Source: CAVTGO01 sp963734275
GTDB taxonomy: Bacteria; Actinomycetota; UBA4738; HRBIN12
Assembly (NCBI GenBank): GCA_963734275.1
Contig: CAVTGO010000013.1
Location: 372,001-436,000, forward strand
Direction of reading: 5' to 3'
Length of the DNA: 64,000 nucleotides
Positions 1-8,900 of the stretch are shown here, piece by piece. Within the stretch, counting starts at the first letter, position 1; the number at the start of each line of letters is the position of its first letter. Position numbers and translations under genes: made by a program. The notes under the pieces were generated by a model. It was not told where the DNA came from. It did no database searches and saw only the letters and a list, made by a program, of their open reading frames with translations.

Positions 1-1
1 G

Positions 2-79
2 AAGGAGCTCTACGCGAAGCTCGGCTTCGAGCCCGCCGGCCGCTGGTCGAACTTCGACCGCGCCGCGCCGGCAGGCTGA
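2..79 (+). CDS. C-terminal end of a probable GNAT acetyltransferase (partial)
   Basis: Only the last 25 codons and the TGA stop are inside the window. The visible residues include LYAKLGFEPAGRW, which matches the Y-x-K-x-GF element in the last helix and strand of GNAT N-acetyltransferases. These enzymes move an acetyl group from acetyl-CoA to an amine. The acceptor substrate cannot be told from this tail. The gene converges on the methyltransferase encoded on the other strand; the two stop codons are one base apart. Confidence 0.5.
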   Translation, partial: KELYAKLGFEPAGRWSNFDRAAPAG

Positions 80-80
80 T

Positions 81-737
81 TCAGCGCGCGTACACCGCCA
101 GCTGCCAGACGAGGCGCCGTCGCTCCCAGCGGACCCGGCGGAAGCCGGCCGCTCGTATCCGCTCGTCCATCCGGTCGAGGTCGTGCACGTGGACCCGGAA
201 CCCGTGGAACTTCGACTCGCGGAGGCGGTACCAGGCGTTCGCGATCACGCCGGTCGCCCGGACGAACCACGAGGCAGCGCCCGACGAGGGGGGGGCCGTG
301 AACGCGTACACGGATGCCGCGGCCGCGAGCGAGCGCTCGAGCAGCTGGTCGGCGTCGCGGTAGCAGCAGAACACCCGGTTCAGCACGACGACATCGGCGG
401 GCGGCAGATCCACCGTCGATCCGTCGCCGACCGCGAACTCAGCTCGGTCCGACACGCCGCGGGCGACGGCGAGCTCGCGGGCGACCCGCACGGCCTCGCT
501 CGACACGTCGACGCCCGACGCGCGGGCCGCTCCCCGCTCGATCGTCGCGATGGCCAGGTCGCCGATCCCGCACCCCACGTCGAGCACGGTCCGTCCCCGC
601 AGGCCGGTCTCGGACAGGGCGTCGAGGAGCGGCGCCGTGAGGGGCGCCGCCGTCTCGCCCTTGCGCGCCCGCTTCTCCCAGTGCCCGACCCAGTCGTCGA
701 AGCAGCAGGGCTCGTTGTCCGGGTCGGGGTCGCTCAC
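81..737 (-). CDS. Class I SAM-dependent methyltransferase
   Basis: This 218-residue protein has a Rossmann-type methyltransferase fold. Motif I reads VLDVGCGIGDLAI (about residues 51-63), followed by an acidic residue at the end of beta2 (SGVDVS) and motif II/III material near VVVLNRVFCCY. The N-terminal FDDWVGHWEKRARKGET and the overall length resemble small stand-alone methyltransferases related to magnesium-protoporphyrin O-methyltransferase-like proteins, but no neighbour supports tetrapyrrole chemistry, so the substrate is unknown. The GTG start at 737 is preceded by TACCCT with a six-base gap, which suggests a leaderless transcript. It is transcribed away from enolase. Confidence 0.8.
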   Translation of the reverse strand: MSDPDPDNEPCCFDDWVGHWEKRARKGETAAPLTAPLLDALSETGLRGRTVLDVGCGIGDLAIATIERGAARASGVDVSSEAVRVARELAVARGVSDRAEFAVGDGSTVDLPPADVVVLNRVFCCYRDADQLLERSLAAAASVYAFTAPPSSGAASWFVRATGVIANAWYRLRESKFHGFRVHVHDLDRMDERIRAAGFRRVRWERRRLVWQLAVYAR

Positions 738-743
738 GGATCG

Positions 744-749
744 AGGGTA
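744..749 (-). promoter_or_regulatory. Probable -10 box (TACCCT) of a leaderless methyltransferase transcript
   Basis: On the minus strand TACCCT is followed by exactly six bases and then the GTG start at 737, so transcription would begin at or next to the start codon. The same TANNNT-N6/7-start arrangement recurs at four other genes in the window. No clear -35 box is visible. Confidence 0.4.
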
Positions 750-813
750 CCTCGGAGGCGGGGACCGAAATCAACGGTTCCGCGCCCGGGCGGCCGTAGG
801 ATACGCGGTGCCC

Positions 814-2094
814 ATGCCCGCCATCGAGGCCTTCTCCGCGCGCGAGATCTTGGATTCGCGCGGCAACCCCACGGTCGAGGTCGACGTGCTGCTCGAGGAC
901 GGCGCGTTCGGACGCGCGGCGGTGCCGAGCGGAGCCTCCACCGGCGAGCACGAGGCGCTCGAGCTCCGGGACGAGGACCCGAAGCGGTACGGCGGCAAGG
1001 GGGTCCTGCGCGCGGTCGCGAACGTGACCGACGTGATCGGCCCCGCCCTCGTCGGTGAGGAGGCCCTCGACCAGCGCGCCGTGGACCGGCTCCTGCTGGA
1101 GCTCGACGGCACGGCTGACCGTTCGAACCTCGGCGCGAACGCGGTCCTCGGCGTCTCGCTCGCGGTCGCGCACGCGTCGGCGCAGGCACTCGGCCTGCCG
1201 CTGTACCGGGCGCTCGGCGGGCCGAACGCGCACGTGCTCCCGGTCCCGTTCTTCAACGTGATCAACGGCGGCGCGCACGCGGACAACGCGCTCGAGCTGC
1301 AGGAGTTCATGCTCGCACCGCTCGGGGCGGCATCCTACGCGGAGGCCGTCCGGTGGGGCTCGGAGATCTACCACGCGTTGAAGTCGGACCTGAAGGGACG
1401 CGGCCTGGCCACCGGGGTCGGCGACGAGGGCGGGTTCGCGCCCGAGATCGCCACAGCCGCCGAGGCGCTGGAGCTTCTCGTCCGCGCGATCGAAGCGACC
1501 GGTCTCGAGCCCGGCGATGAGGTCGCCCTCGCGATGGACCCCGCGTGCTCGGAGCTCTACCGGGAAGGCGCCTACCACCTGGAGGGCGCGACCCGGACCT
1601 CGGCCGAGATGACCGCGTTCTTCGCGGGCCTGCTCGACACGTTCCCGATCGTCTCCATCGAGGACCCGCTCGCCCAGGACGACTGGGAGGGATGGACGAG
1701 GTTCACCGGCGGTCTCGGCGGACGGTGCCAGGTGGTGGGCGACGATCTGCTCGTTACGAGCCCCGACCGGCTCGCGCGCGGCATCCGGGAGCGCAGCGCC
1801 ACCGCGGTGCTGGTGAAGGTGAACCAGATCGGCACGCTCACCGAGGCGCTCGACGTCATCGCGCTCGCCACCCGGAGCGGCTGGGGCTCGATGGTCAGCC
1901 ATCGCTCGGGCGAGACCGAGGACACGACCGTCGCGGATCTCGTGGTGGCGACGAACGCCGGTCAGATCAAGTCCGGCGCCCCGGCGCGCGGCGAGCGGAC
2001 GGCGAAATACAACCGGCTCCTGCGGATCGAGGCGGAGCTCGGCGAGGCCGCCCGCTACGCGGGCCCGGGTGCGATCCGCCGGAGCGGCTCGTGA
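814..2094 (+). CDS. eno: Enolase (phosphopyruvate hydratase)
   Basis: Enolase interconverts 2-phosphoglycerate and phosphoenolpyruvate in glycolysis in the cytoplasm. The 426-residue product matches the family length (E. coli 432). Signature stretches occur in order: ILDSRGNPTVEVDV at the N terminus, SGASTGEHEALELRD (flexible loop), GDEGGFAP with the catalytic Glu at about residue 205, SIEDPLAQDDW (metal Asp/Glu), VGDDLLVT, VKVNQIGT with the catalytic Lys at about 335, and MVSHRSGETEDTTVADL, the family signature. I chose ATG 814 because the protein then begins MPAIEAFSAREI; a GTG at 808 lies five bases after TAGGAT and could be a leaderless alternative. It is the first gene of the eno-divIC-S1-DUF501/ppx block, and its stop overlaps the next start. 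Confidence 0.97.
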   Translation: MPAIEAFSAREILDSRGNPTVEVDVLLEDGAFGRAAVPSGASTGEHEALELRDEDPKRYGGKGVLRAVANVTDVIGPALVGEEALDQRAVDRLLLELDGTADRSNLGANAVLGVSLAVAHASAQALGLPLYRALGGPNAHVLPVPFFNVINGGAHADNALELQEFMLAPLGAASYAEAVRWGSEIYHALKSDLKGRGLATGVGDEGGFAPEIATAAEALELLVRAIEATGLEPGDEVALAMDPACSELYREGAYHLEGATRTSAEMTAFFAGLLDTFPIVSIEDPLAQDDWEGWTRFTGGLGGRCQVVGDDLLVTSPDRLARGIRERSATAVLVKVNQIGTLTEALDVIALATRSGWGSMVSHRSGETEDTTVADLVVATNAGQIKSGAPARGERTAKYNRLLRIEAELGEAARYAGPGAIRRSGS

Positions 2095-2468
2095 GTGCCG
2101 GGTCGCGTGTGATCGCGCCGGGCTCGGTCGAGCAGCACCCGCCGGCGGACCGCTCGGGTCCCCGGTTCGAACGGGAGGGCCCGCGCCTGACCGGGCGTGC
2201 CGCCGCGCTGCTCGTCGCCGTCACCTTCCTCGGCGTCATGGCGCTGATCCCCGCACGCCAGTTCATCGACCAGCGAGCGCGGGTGGCGGATCTCGAGCGA
2301 CAGATCGTCGAGCTCGAGGAGGGCAACGCCGACCTGCGAGCGGAGATCACCAGGCTGCACGACCCCGACGAGCTCGAACGCCTGGCGCGCGCCTGCCTCG
2401 GCATGGTGGGCCCCCGCGAGGTGGCGTTCGTGACGCCGGGCGGGGACCCCACCGCTACCGACTGCTAG
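2091..2468 (+). CDS. DivIC/FtsB-like septum formation initiator
   Basis: The GTG start overlaps the enolase TGA (GTGA), so translation is probably coupled. The 125-residue product is a bitopic membrane protein: a basic, Pro-rich cytoplasmic N terminus, one membrane segment around AAALLVAVTFLGVMALIPA (about residues 38-56), then a short coiled coil (RVADLERQIVELEEGNADL) and a C-terminal LARACLGMVGPREVAFV motif. This is the layout of FtsB/DivIC proteins, which bridge FtsQ/DivIB and FtsL in the divisome. The position straight after eno is the usual one in Actinomycetota. Confidence 0.85.
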   Translation: MSAGSRVIAPGSVEQHPPADRSGPRFEREGPRLTGRAAALLVAVTFLGVMALIPARQFIDQRARVADLERQIVELEEGNADLRAEITRLHDPDELERLARACLGMVGPREVAFVTPGGDPTATDC

Positions 2469-2536
2469 TTCCCCGCCGCCCACCGGGCCGTCCCGCCGAG
2501 GCACGCGTGCCTCCCATTGACGGCCTCTCCGAGCCG

Positions 2537-2956
2537 ATGGGACACTTGCCGCCCCGGCGGGAGGCGCCGGCGTGGACCACCGAGGAGGACGAGCTGGCGG
2601 ATCTCGAGGTCGGAGCGGTCATCGACGGGACCGTCTCCCGCATCACGCCGTACGGCGCCTTCCTGAACCTCGAGGGCGGCAAAGTGGGTCTGGTCCACAT
2701 CTCGGAGATCGACCGCAACTACGTCCGCGACGTCCACGACCACCTACGGGAGGGCGACGTCGTCCAGGCGAAGGTCATCGCCATCAAGGAGGACGGCAAG
2801 ATCGACCTGTCGATCAAGGCCCTCATGGATCCCGCGCCCTCGCGCCCGCGCCGCGGGGCGGACCCGGGGTTCGAGTCGATGCTGAAGAAGTTCATGCGTT
2901 CGAGCGAAGAGCGCCAGGTCGACTACAAGCGCTCGATCGAACACAAGCGCAAGTAG
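2537..2956 (+). CDS. S1-domain RNA-binding protein (YabR-like)
   Basis: The 139-residue protein carries one S1 OB-fold (about residues 18-90): GAVIDGTVSRITPYGAFLNL, then GLVHISEI and KVIAIKEDGKIDLSIKAL, the standard S1 strand pattern. The C terminus is basic and helical (FESMLKKFMRSSEERQ). Such proteins bind RNA and often the ribosome; in Bacillus the relative yabR also sits beside divIC. ATG 2537 is preferred because it is the first ATG before the domain; GTG 2507 would add ten residues. The stop is six bases before the next gene. Confidence 0.85.
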   Translation: MGHLPPRREAPAWTTEEDELADLEVGAVIDGTVSRITPYGAFLNLEGGKVGLVHISEIDRNYVRDVHDHLREGDVVQAKVIAIKEDGKIDLSIKALMDPAPSRPRRGADPGFESMLKKFMRSSEERQVDYKRSIEHKRK

Positions 2957-2962
2957 CGCCCC

Positions 2963-4357
2963 GTGGGCGAGCTCCGAGGCTCCGACCTCGAAGCCGTGCG
3001 CGAGCAGCTCGGCCGCGAGCCCACCACGCCGTTCACCGTCGTCGCGCGCTGCTCGCCGGGTCATCCGCTCGTGATCCGCAACGCGCCCCTCGACGCCGAG
3101 GGCCACCCGTTCCCGACGCTGTTCTGGCTGACGTGTCCCGACGCCGTGAAGGCGGTGTCGCGTGTCGAGTCCGAGGGGTGGATCGCGAAGCTGAACGAGC
3201 GGATCGACGCCGACGCCGAATTCGCGCAGGCGGTCGCCGCCGCTCACGCCGAGTACGCGGCGGAGCGCGGCCGCGAGCAGCCCGTCGCCGAGGACCTCGG
3301 CGGGGTCGGAGGGACGCGCACCGGCGTGAAGTGCCTGCACGCGCACTACGCGAACCACCTCGCCGGCGGCAACGATCCCGTTGGCACGTGGGTCGCCGAG
3401 CGCGTGGAGCCCGTGCACGACGAGCGGCCCGGCCGCGTCACGGTGATCGACCAGGGCACGAATTCGAGCCGCCTCCTCGTGGCCGAGCCGGACGACCGGG
3501 GCGGGTTCACGGATCTGGCCCGCGACATGGTGATCACCCGGCTCGGGCAGGGCGTGGACCGGACGGGAGCGATCGCGCCGGAGGCGCTCGAGCGCACGGT
3601 GGCCGTCCTCGCGCGGTACGGACGTCGCGCGCGGGCCCTGCACGCCGAGCGCCTCCGCGTGGTGGCGACCGCCGCCGTGCGCGACGCCGCGAACCGCGAG
3701 GAGCTCGAGCGCTCGGTGCGCGAGCTCACGGGCGCCGAGCTCGAGGTCGTGACGGGCGAACGCGAGGCCGGGCTGTCGTTCCTCGGCGCGACCCGCGGCC
3801 TCGACGCACCCGCGCCGTTCCTCGTGGTCGACATCGGCGGCGGGTCGACCGAGTTCGTCTTCGGGACCGAGACGCCGACGGCCGCGATCTCGACCCAGAT
3901 GGGGAGCGTCCGCCTCACGGAGCGGTGCGTCCGTCGCGATCCCCCCCTGCGGGCCGAGCTCGACGCGATGCGCGCGCTCGTCGAGGAGAACCTGGCCGAG
4001 GTCGAACGCCGGATCCCCGTCGCCGAGACGGGGACGCTCGTCGCCGTGGCGGGCACCTCGACGACCGTGCAGGCGATCTCGCTCGGCCTGGGGCGGTACG
4101 ACCCCGAGGCCATCCACCGGACCCGGCTCGCGCTTTCCGAGGCCGACCGGGTGCTCGAGGACCTGGCGAGGATGACCACGCCGGAACGCGCCGCCCTGCC
4201 GGTCATGGCCACCGGACGCGCCGACGTGATCGTGGCGGGGGCCGTCGATCCTCGTGGGGGTCATGCGCCGGCTCGGGTTCGAGGAGGCCCTCGTCTCCGA
4301 GACGGACATCCTCGACGGGCTCGCGCCTCGAGACCCTCGCGACCACCGGGCGCCTAG
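2963..4357 (+). CDS. DUF501 protein fused to Ppx/GppA exopolyphosphatase (one frame change near the end)
   Basis: Residues 1 to about 150 match DUF501 (CSPGHPLVIRN, PTLFWLTCPDAVKAVSRVESEG, TGVKCLHAHYANHLAGG). They continue without a stop into a Ppx/GppA phosphatase from about residue 155: VIDQGTNSSRLLV (phosphate-1 loop), VVATAAVRDAANREELE, VVDIGGGSTEFVFG (phosphate-2) and VAVAGTSTTVQAISLG. Ppx enzymes remove terminal phosphate from polyphosphate or ppGpp-type substrates. In most actinobacteria the two parts are separate adjacent genes, so this is an in-frame fusion. Near 4246 one extra G shifts the frame; skipping it restores ILVGVMRRLGFEEALVSETDILDGLA, the expected Ppx end. GTG start at 2963. 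Confidence 0.85.
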   Translation: MGELRGSDLEAVREQLGREPTTPFTVVARCSPGHPLVIRNAPLDAEGHPFPTLFWLTCPDAVKAVSRVESEGWIAKLNERIDADAEFAQAVAAAHAEYAAERGREQPVAEDLGGVGGTRTGVKCLHAHYANHLAGGNDPVGTWVAERVEPVHDERPGRVTVIDQGTNSSRLLVAEPDDRGGFTDLARDMVITRLGQGVDRTGAIAPEALERTVAVLARYGRRARALHAERLRVVATAAVRDAANREELERSVRELTGAELEVVTGEREAGLSFLGATRGLDAPAPFLVVDIGGGSTEFVFGTETPTAAISTQMGSVRLTERCVRRDPPLRAELDAMRALVEENLAEVERRIPVAETGTLVAVAGTSTTVQAISLGLGRYDPEAIHRTRLALSEADRVLEDLARMTTPERAALPVMATGRADVIVAGAVDPRGGHAPARVRGGPRLRDGHPRRARASRPSRPPGA

Positions 4358-4371
4358 TAACCTTCTGCGCC

Positions 4372-5291
4372 GTGTCGAAGCGCAGCCGCAACCGCCAGCT
4401 CGCCAAGCAGCATGCCCGCCGGCAGGCGGAGCGCCGCGAGGGGCACCGCAAGCGCCAGATCGCGACGATCGCGGTCGCGCTGGTCGTCGCCCTGGTGGGT
4501 TCGATCGCGCTCTACGCGGCGTTCATCGGCGGCGACGACGAGCCCGCGCCGGCGCGCCTCGGGACGCGACCGCCGCATCGGGGGCGACGGGCGAGACGGG
4601 CGAGACGGGACCGTCCGGCGCGACCGGCGCGACTGGGGAGGACGAGCCGGGGACGCAGACGGGCACCGTGGATCCGGAACCCGGTCCCCAGGAGATCGCG
4701 TGCGACGCGAAGCAGCCGCCGGACGCCCTCACGCCCAAGCCGCAGTTCAACGAGCCGGCCCAGGTCACCCGCGAGGGCAGGACCTACACCGCCACGTTCA
4801 CGACCTCGTGCGGCGACATCGTCGTCGAGCTGCTCGGGGAGCAGGCGCCCGAGACGGTGAACTCGTTCGTGTTCCTCGCGCAGCAGGGCTACTTCGACGG
4901 CCAGCGTTTCCACCGGCTCGACACGTCGATCGACGTGATCCAGGGGGGAGACCCGACGGCGACGGGCTCCGGCGGCCCGGGCTACTCGATCCCCGACGAG
5001 CTGACGGGCGAGGAGAGCTACGGCCCCGGCGTGTTCGCGATGGCCAACGCGGGGCCGGGCACCGGCGGCAGCCAGTTCTTCATCATCACCGGGGAGAACG
5101 GTCACAATCTGGATGGCAACCCCGCATACACGATCTTCGGCTCGATCGTCGACGGACTCGACGTCGCCCAGCAGATCCAACAGCTCCCGATCCGAGATCC
5201 CGACGCCGCGGCCGCGGGCGACCTGTCGGGCCAGCAACCCCTGCAGTCCGTCTACATCGAGTCCGTCACGATCGAGGAGTCGAACGGCTAG
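4372..5291 (+). CDS. Membrane-anchored cyclophilin-type peptidyl-prolyl isomerase (frame change in linker)
   Basis: The N terminus (GTG 4372, VSKRSRNRQLAKQHARR) is strongly basic and is followed by a membrane segment IATIAVALVVALVGSIALYA, so the enzyme should face the outside. A linker rich in Gly-Ala-Thr-Gly triplets follows, and the reading frame changes inside it near 4555. The catalytic domain is intact downstream: YTATFTTSCGDIVVEL, FHRLDTSIDVIQGGDPTATG, FAMANAGPGTGGSQFFI and YTIFGSIVDGLDVAQQI, the cyclophilin core that speeds cis/trans isomerisation of X-Pro bonds. A second, soluble cyclophilin lies at 47170-47683. Given the frame problem, the linker sequence is not reliable. Confidence 0.85.
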
Positions 5292-5351
5292 TCAGACGAG
5301 CACCTATCGCGGCCGGAACATCGGTTCGGCGGACGCCCTATCCTGACGGTT

Positions 5352-5434
5352 GCCCGGGTGCCGGAACGGTATACGGAGGCGTCCTAAAAACGCTGGTCCT
5401 TCGGGACATGCGGGTTCGAATCCCGCCCCGGGCA
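5352..5434 (+). tRNA. tRNA-Leu (anticodon TAA)
   Basis: The acceptor arms GCCCGGG (5352-5358) and CCCGGGC (5427-5433) pair fully, with discriminator A at 5434. The D stem is CCG/CGG. The anticodon stem GGCGT/ACGCT encloses CCTAAAA, giving anticodon TAA at 5385-5387. The T arm is GCGGG-TTCGAAT-CCCGC. A long variable arm (GGTCC-TTCG-GGACA) makes it class II, as expected for leucine. CCA is not encoded; the bases after the discriminator are CCT. Confidence 0.95.
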
Positions 5435-5447
5435 CCTTCAGCGAGCC

Positions 5448-5831
5448 TTAACCCCAGCGCTTGGGGTTCTGAACCTTGACCGTCACCTCGCCACGCCGGT
5501 CCTTGAACTTGCCGGTCCCACCCGCGTACCCGACCTTCCCCTCGCCCATCCATTCCCCATCGCCCGGGACCGTGCCGATCAGGCGCACGACCTCGCCGTT
5601 GTCGAACACGAACGTGGCATCGAGGAGGATCCGCCCCGGCCGATTCGTAGGCCGCTGCTCGAGGTGGAGCGACCCAACGAGCGGACCCTTCTCCCACTCG
5701 TCGCCGATGGCCTCGTAGACCTTCTCGTCGGCGAGAACGCGCTCGCCCGGCTGCGCCTCCGCCAGGCTCCCTCCCACTTCCTCGGCGTCGTCGCTGATCA
5801 GCGGGAAGTCGGATCGAGATGCAGACTCCAT
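5448..5831 (-). CDS. Allene-oxide-cyclase-barrel-like small protein
   Basis: A 127-residue protein without a signal peptide or membrane segment. The pattern DATFVFDNGEVVRLIGTV, then GGTGKFKDRRGEVTVKV resembles the beta-barrel seen in allene oxide cyclase-like and dirigent-like proteins, where bacterial members have no established role. The N-terminal third is acidic and probably flexible. The start at 5831 has a good ribosome-binding site (AGGAGGG on the minus strand). It is divergent from the cyclase/AAA regulator; the two starts are about 98 bases apart. Confidence 0.5.
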   Translation of the reverse strand: MESASRSDFPLISDDAEEVGGSLAEAQPGERVLADEKVYEAIGDEWEKGPLVGSLHLEQRPTNRPGRILLDATFVFDNGEVVRLIGTVPGDGEWMGEGKVGYAGGTGKFKDRRGEVTVKVQNPKRWG

Positions 5832-5917
5832 ATCGTCACCCTCCTCGCCGGTGGTCGTCGGGCGGCTCAGCCTACGGTCGGGGCCGGACCGGGGGCAAGG
5901 GGCGAGTCCTCGTGACC

Positions 5918-5923
5918 TAGACT
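5918..5923 (+). promoter_or_regulatory. Probable -10 box (TAGACT) of a leaderless transcript
   Basis: TAGACT is followed by six bases and then ATG 5930, so the predicted transcript would start on the A of the start codon. There is no ribosome-binding sequence upstream of this ATG, which supports leaderless translation. Confidence 0.5.
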
Positions 5924-5929
5924 CGGCTC

Positions 5930-8900
5930 ATGCCGGTCTGCCCATCGTGCGGCCAGGACAATCCCGCGAGCGCCCGGTTCTGCATGTCGTGCGCCACCCC
6001 GTTGCCCGCCGGGGAGCCGTCGCGGCAGGCCGCGCGCAAGACGGTGACGGTGGTGTTCTGCGACGTCGTCGGCTCGACGCCGCTCGCCGAGCGCCTGGAC
6101 CCCGAGTCCCTGCGCGAGGTGATGACGGGGTTCTTCCGCGAGATGCGCGCGGTGCTCGAACGGCACGGCGGAAGCGTCGAGAAGTTCATCGGCGACGCGG
6201 TGATGGCCGTCTTCGGGATCCCCAACCTGCACGAGGACGACGCCCTCCGCGCGGTCCGTGCCGCGCACGAGATGCGCGAGACGCTCGGAACGCTGAACGA
6301 GGAGCTCGACCGGCGGTTCGGCGTGTCTCTGCAGACGCGGATCGGCGTGAACACGGGCGAGGCGATCGTCGGCGATCCCGCGGCGGGTCAGGCGCTCGTC
6401 CTCGGCGACGCCGTCACCCTGGCGGCGCGGCTGGAGCAGGCGGCCCCGCCGGGCGAGATCCTCCTGGGGCCCGGCACCCACGCGCTCGTCCGCGATCACG
6501 TGTCGACCGACGCCGCGGAGCCGTTGGAGCTGAAAGGGAGGTCTGCCCCGACCCTCACATACCGGCTGCGCGCGGTCGAGCCGGCCGCCGACGCGATCGG
6601 CGCCCGGCCCGACCCGCCCTTCGTCGGTCGCGGGTCGGAGCTCGAGACGGTGCGCGCGGCGTTCTCGGACGCCGTGCGGCGTCGTGGCTGCGCCTCGCTC
6701 ACGGTGCTCGGCTCGGCCGGCGTGGGCAAGTCCCGGCTGGCGCGCGAGTTCGAGCGTTCGGTGTCCCCCGACGTGCTCGTGTTGCGGGCGCGATGCCTGC
6801 CCTACGGCGACGGCATCACGTTCTGGCCGGTGGCGGAACTGGTGAAGCAGGCGTCCGGGATCGAGGACGACCCGCGCGAGGAAGCCCTCGGGAAGATCGC
6901 CGCGACGGTGTCCGGCGCGGACGACGCCGAGCTGATCGCGGAACGTCTCGCCGCGATCATCGGCCTCACGACGGTCACAACCGGTCTGCAGGAGACCTTC
7001 TGGGCGATCCGTCGCTTCCTCGAGTGGATCGGCAGGGACCGCCCGCTCGTGGCGATCCTCGACGACCTCCAGTGGGCGGAGCCGACCTACCTCGACCTCG
7101 TCGAGTACCTCGCGGGACGCAGCCGCGGCGTCTCCCTGTTCCTCCTCTGTCTCGCTCGGCCGGACCTCTTGGACCTGCGTCCGACGTGGGGGAGCGGCGT
7201 GGCGGGCGGGAGCACCCTGCCGCTCGGTCCGCTCGGCGACCGCGAGAGCGAGGAGCTCGTGACGGGCCTGCTGGGCGGCTTCCGCCTGCAGGGTCGCGAC
7301 TTCGACAAGATCGCGGAGCCCGCCGGGGGCAACCCGCTGTTCCTCGAGGAGATGGTCCGGATGCTCGAGGACGACGGCCTGCTCCGCGAGGAGGGCCGGG
7401 GCGACCTCGGCGACATCCGGGTCCCCGATTCGATCCAGGCGCTCCTCGGCGCGCGGCTCGACCGCCTCTCCAAGCAGGAGCGCCTCGTGATCCGATCGGC
7501 GGCCGTCGTCGGCAAGGTTTTCTGGTGGGGGGCGGTCGCGTCGCTCGTCCCGGACCCGGTGCGTCCGGACGTCGGCGCGCACCTGCAGGCGCTGATCCGG
7601 CGCGACCTGATCCGTCCCGAGCCCTCGACGTTCGCAGGCGAGGACGCCTTCCGGTTCCACCACATCCTGATCCAGGAGGCCGCGTACCGGGGAACGCCCA
7701 AGGAGGTCCGGGCCGACCTGCATGAGGGGTTCGCCGCCTGGCTCGGCGGCGTTGTCGGAGACCGTTCGATCGAGCTCGAGGAGGTGATGGGGTATCACCT
7801 CGAGCAGGCCTACCGGTACCGCGGCGAGCTCGGCCCGGCGGGCGAGCGCGAGCGAGACCTGGCGCTCCGCGCCGCGCGCCCACTCGCCTCCGCCGCGATG
7901 CGCGCCGTCGAACGGCGCGACGTCTCCGCCGCGGCAGACCTCCTGCGACGCGCCTCCGAGCTCTTCCCGACGGAGGACCCGGAGCGGCGGCCGGTCCTGC
8001 TGGCCCTCGGCGAGATGCTCGCCGAGATCGGGGACCTCGGGCCGGCGGCCGCGGCCCTCGAGGAGGCCGAGGCGCTCGCGCGCGACGCCGGCGACGCGCG
8101 AACGGCCGCGAACGCGGCGATCCTGCGGTTGTTCCTCCTCGAGTCGACCGACCCGAAGCTCCTGTCCGGCGGCTCGCTGCCCGAGGCGGAGGCCCTGATC
8201 GCGACGCTCGGGTCCCTCGGGGACGACCTCGGGCTCGCGCGGGCGTGGCTCCTGATGGCCGACCTCCACTGGACGCATGCGAGGTACGCCCGCGCCGACG
8301 ACGCCCTCGAGCGCGCGGTCGAGCACGCGCGGCGCGCGGGCGCGACCCGGGAGGAGTCGGACGCGCTCGGCCACTACGCGGGCTCGGGCGCGTACGGACC
8401 CGCGCCCGTCGAGGAGGTCGAGCGCCGGTGCGACGAGGTCCTGGCGACCATGACCGGGACGGGGTACGAGGCGCCCGCGCTCCGGGCCCTGGCCGGTGCC
8501 CGCGCGATGCAAGGGCGTTTCGACGAGGCCCGAGAGCTCGCGCGCCGCGCGCGGGGGCTGTACGAGGACCTCGGCCTCCGGCTGCGCGCGACGTTCTTGT
8601 CGGAGACCTCCGGCGCGATCGAGATGCTGGCCGGCGACCCCGTCGCGGCCGAGCGCGAGCTCCGCGCCGGATTCGACGCCGCCGCGGAGATGGGGGAGCA
8701 GGGGTTCCGCTCCACCGTTGCGGCCTTGCTCGCGCACGCGCTCGTCGAGCAGGGACGCCTGGACGAGGCCGAGGAGCTCGCGGCCCTCAGCGAGAAGACC
8801 GGCGCCGAGGATGACGTGTCGACGCAGGTGTTGTGGCGAAGCGCCCTCGCCCGCGTGCTGGCCGCCCGGGGCCGGACGGCCGAGGCCGAGCCGCTCGCGC

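Noticed and set aside
5352..5434. tRNA-Leu as an attachment site for an integrated element
   Set aside because: No integrase, no repeated tRNA 3' end downstream and no change in gene content or composition next to it.
5867..8737. A 956-codon open frame on the minus strand opposite the cyclase/AAA gene
   Set aside because: It has no recognisable domain, is very rich in Arg/Gly/Pro from GC-rich antisense codons, and mirrors a gene with clear cyclase and ATPase motifs on the other strand.
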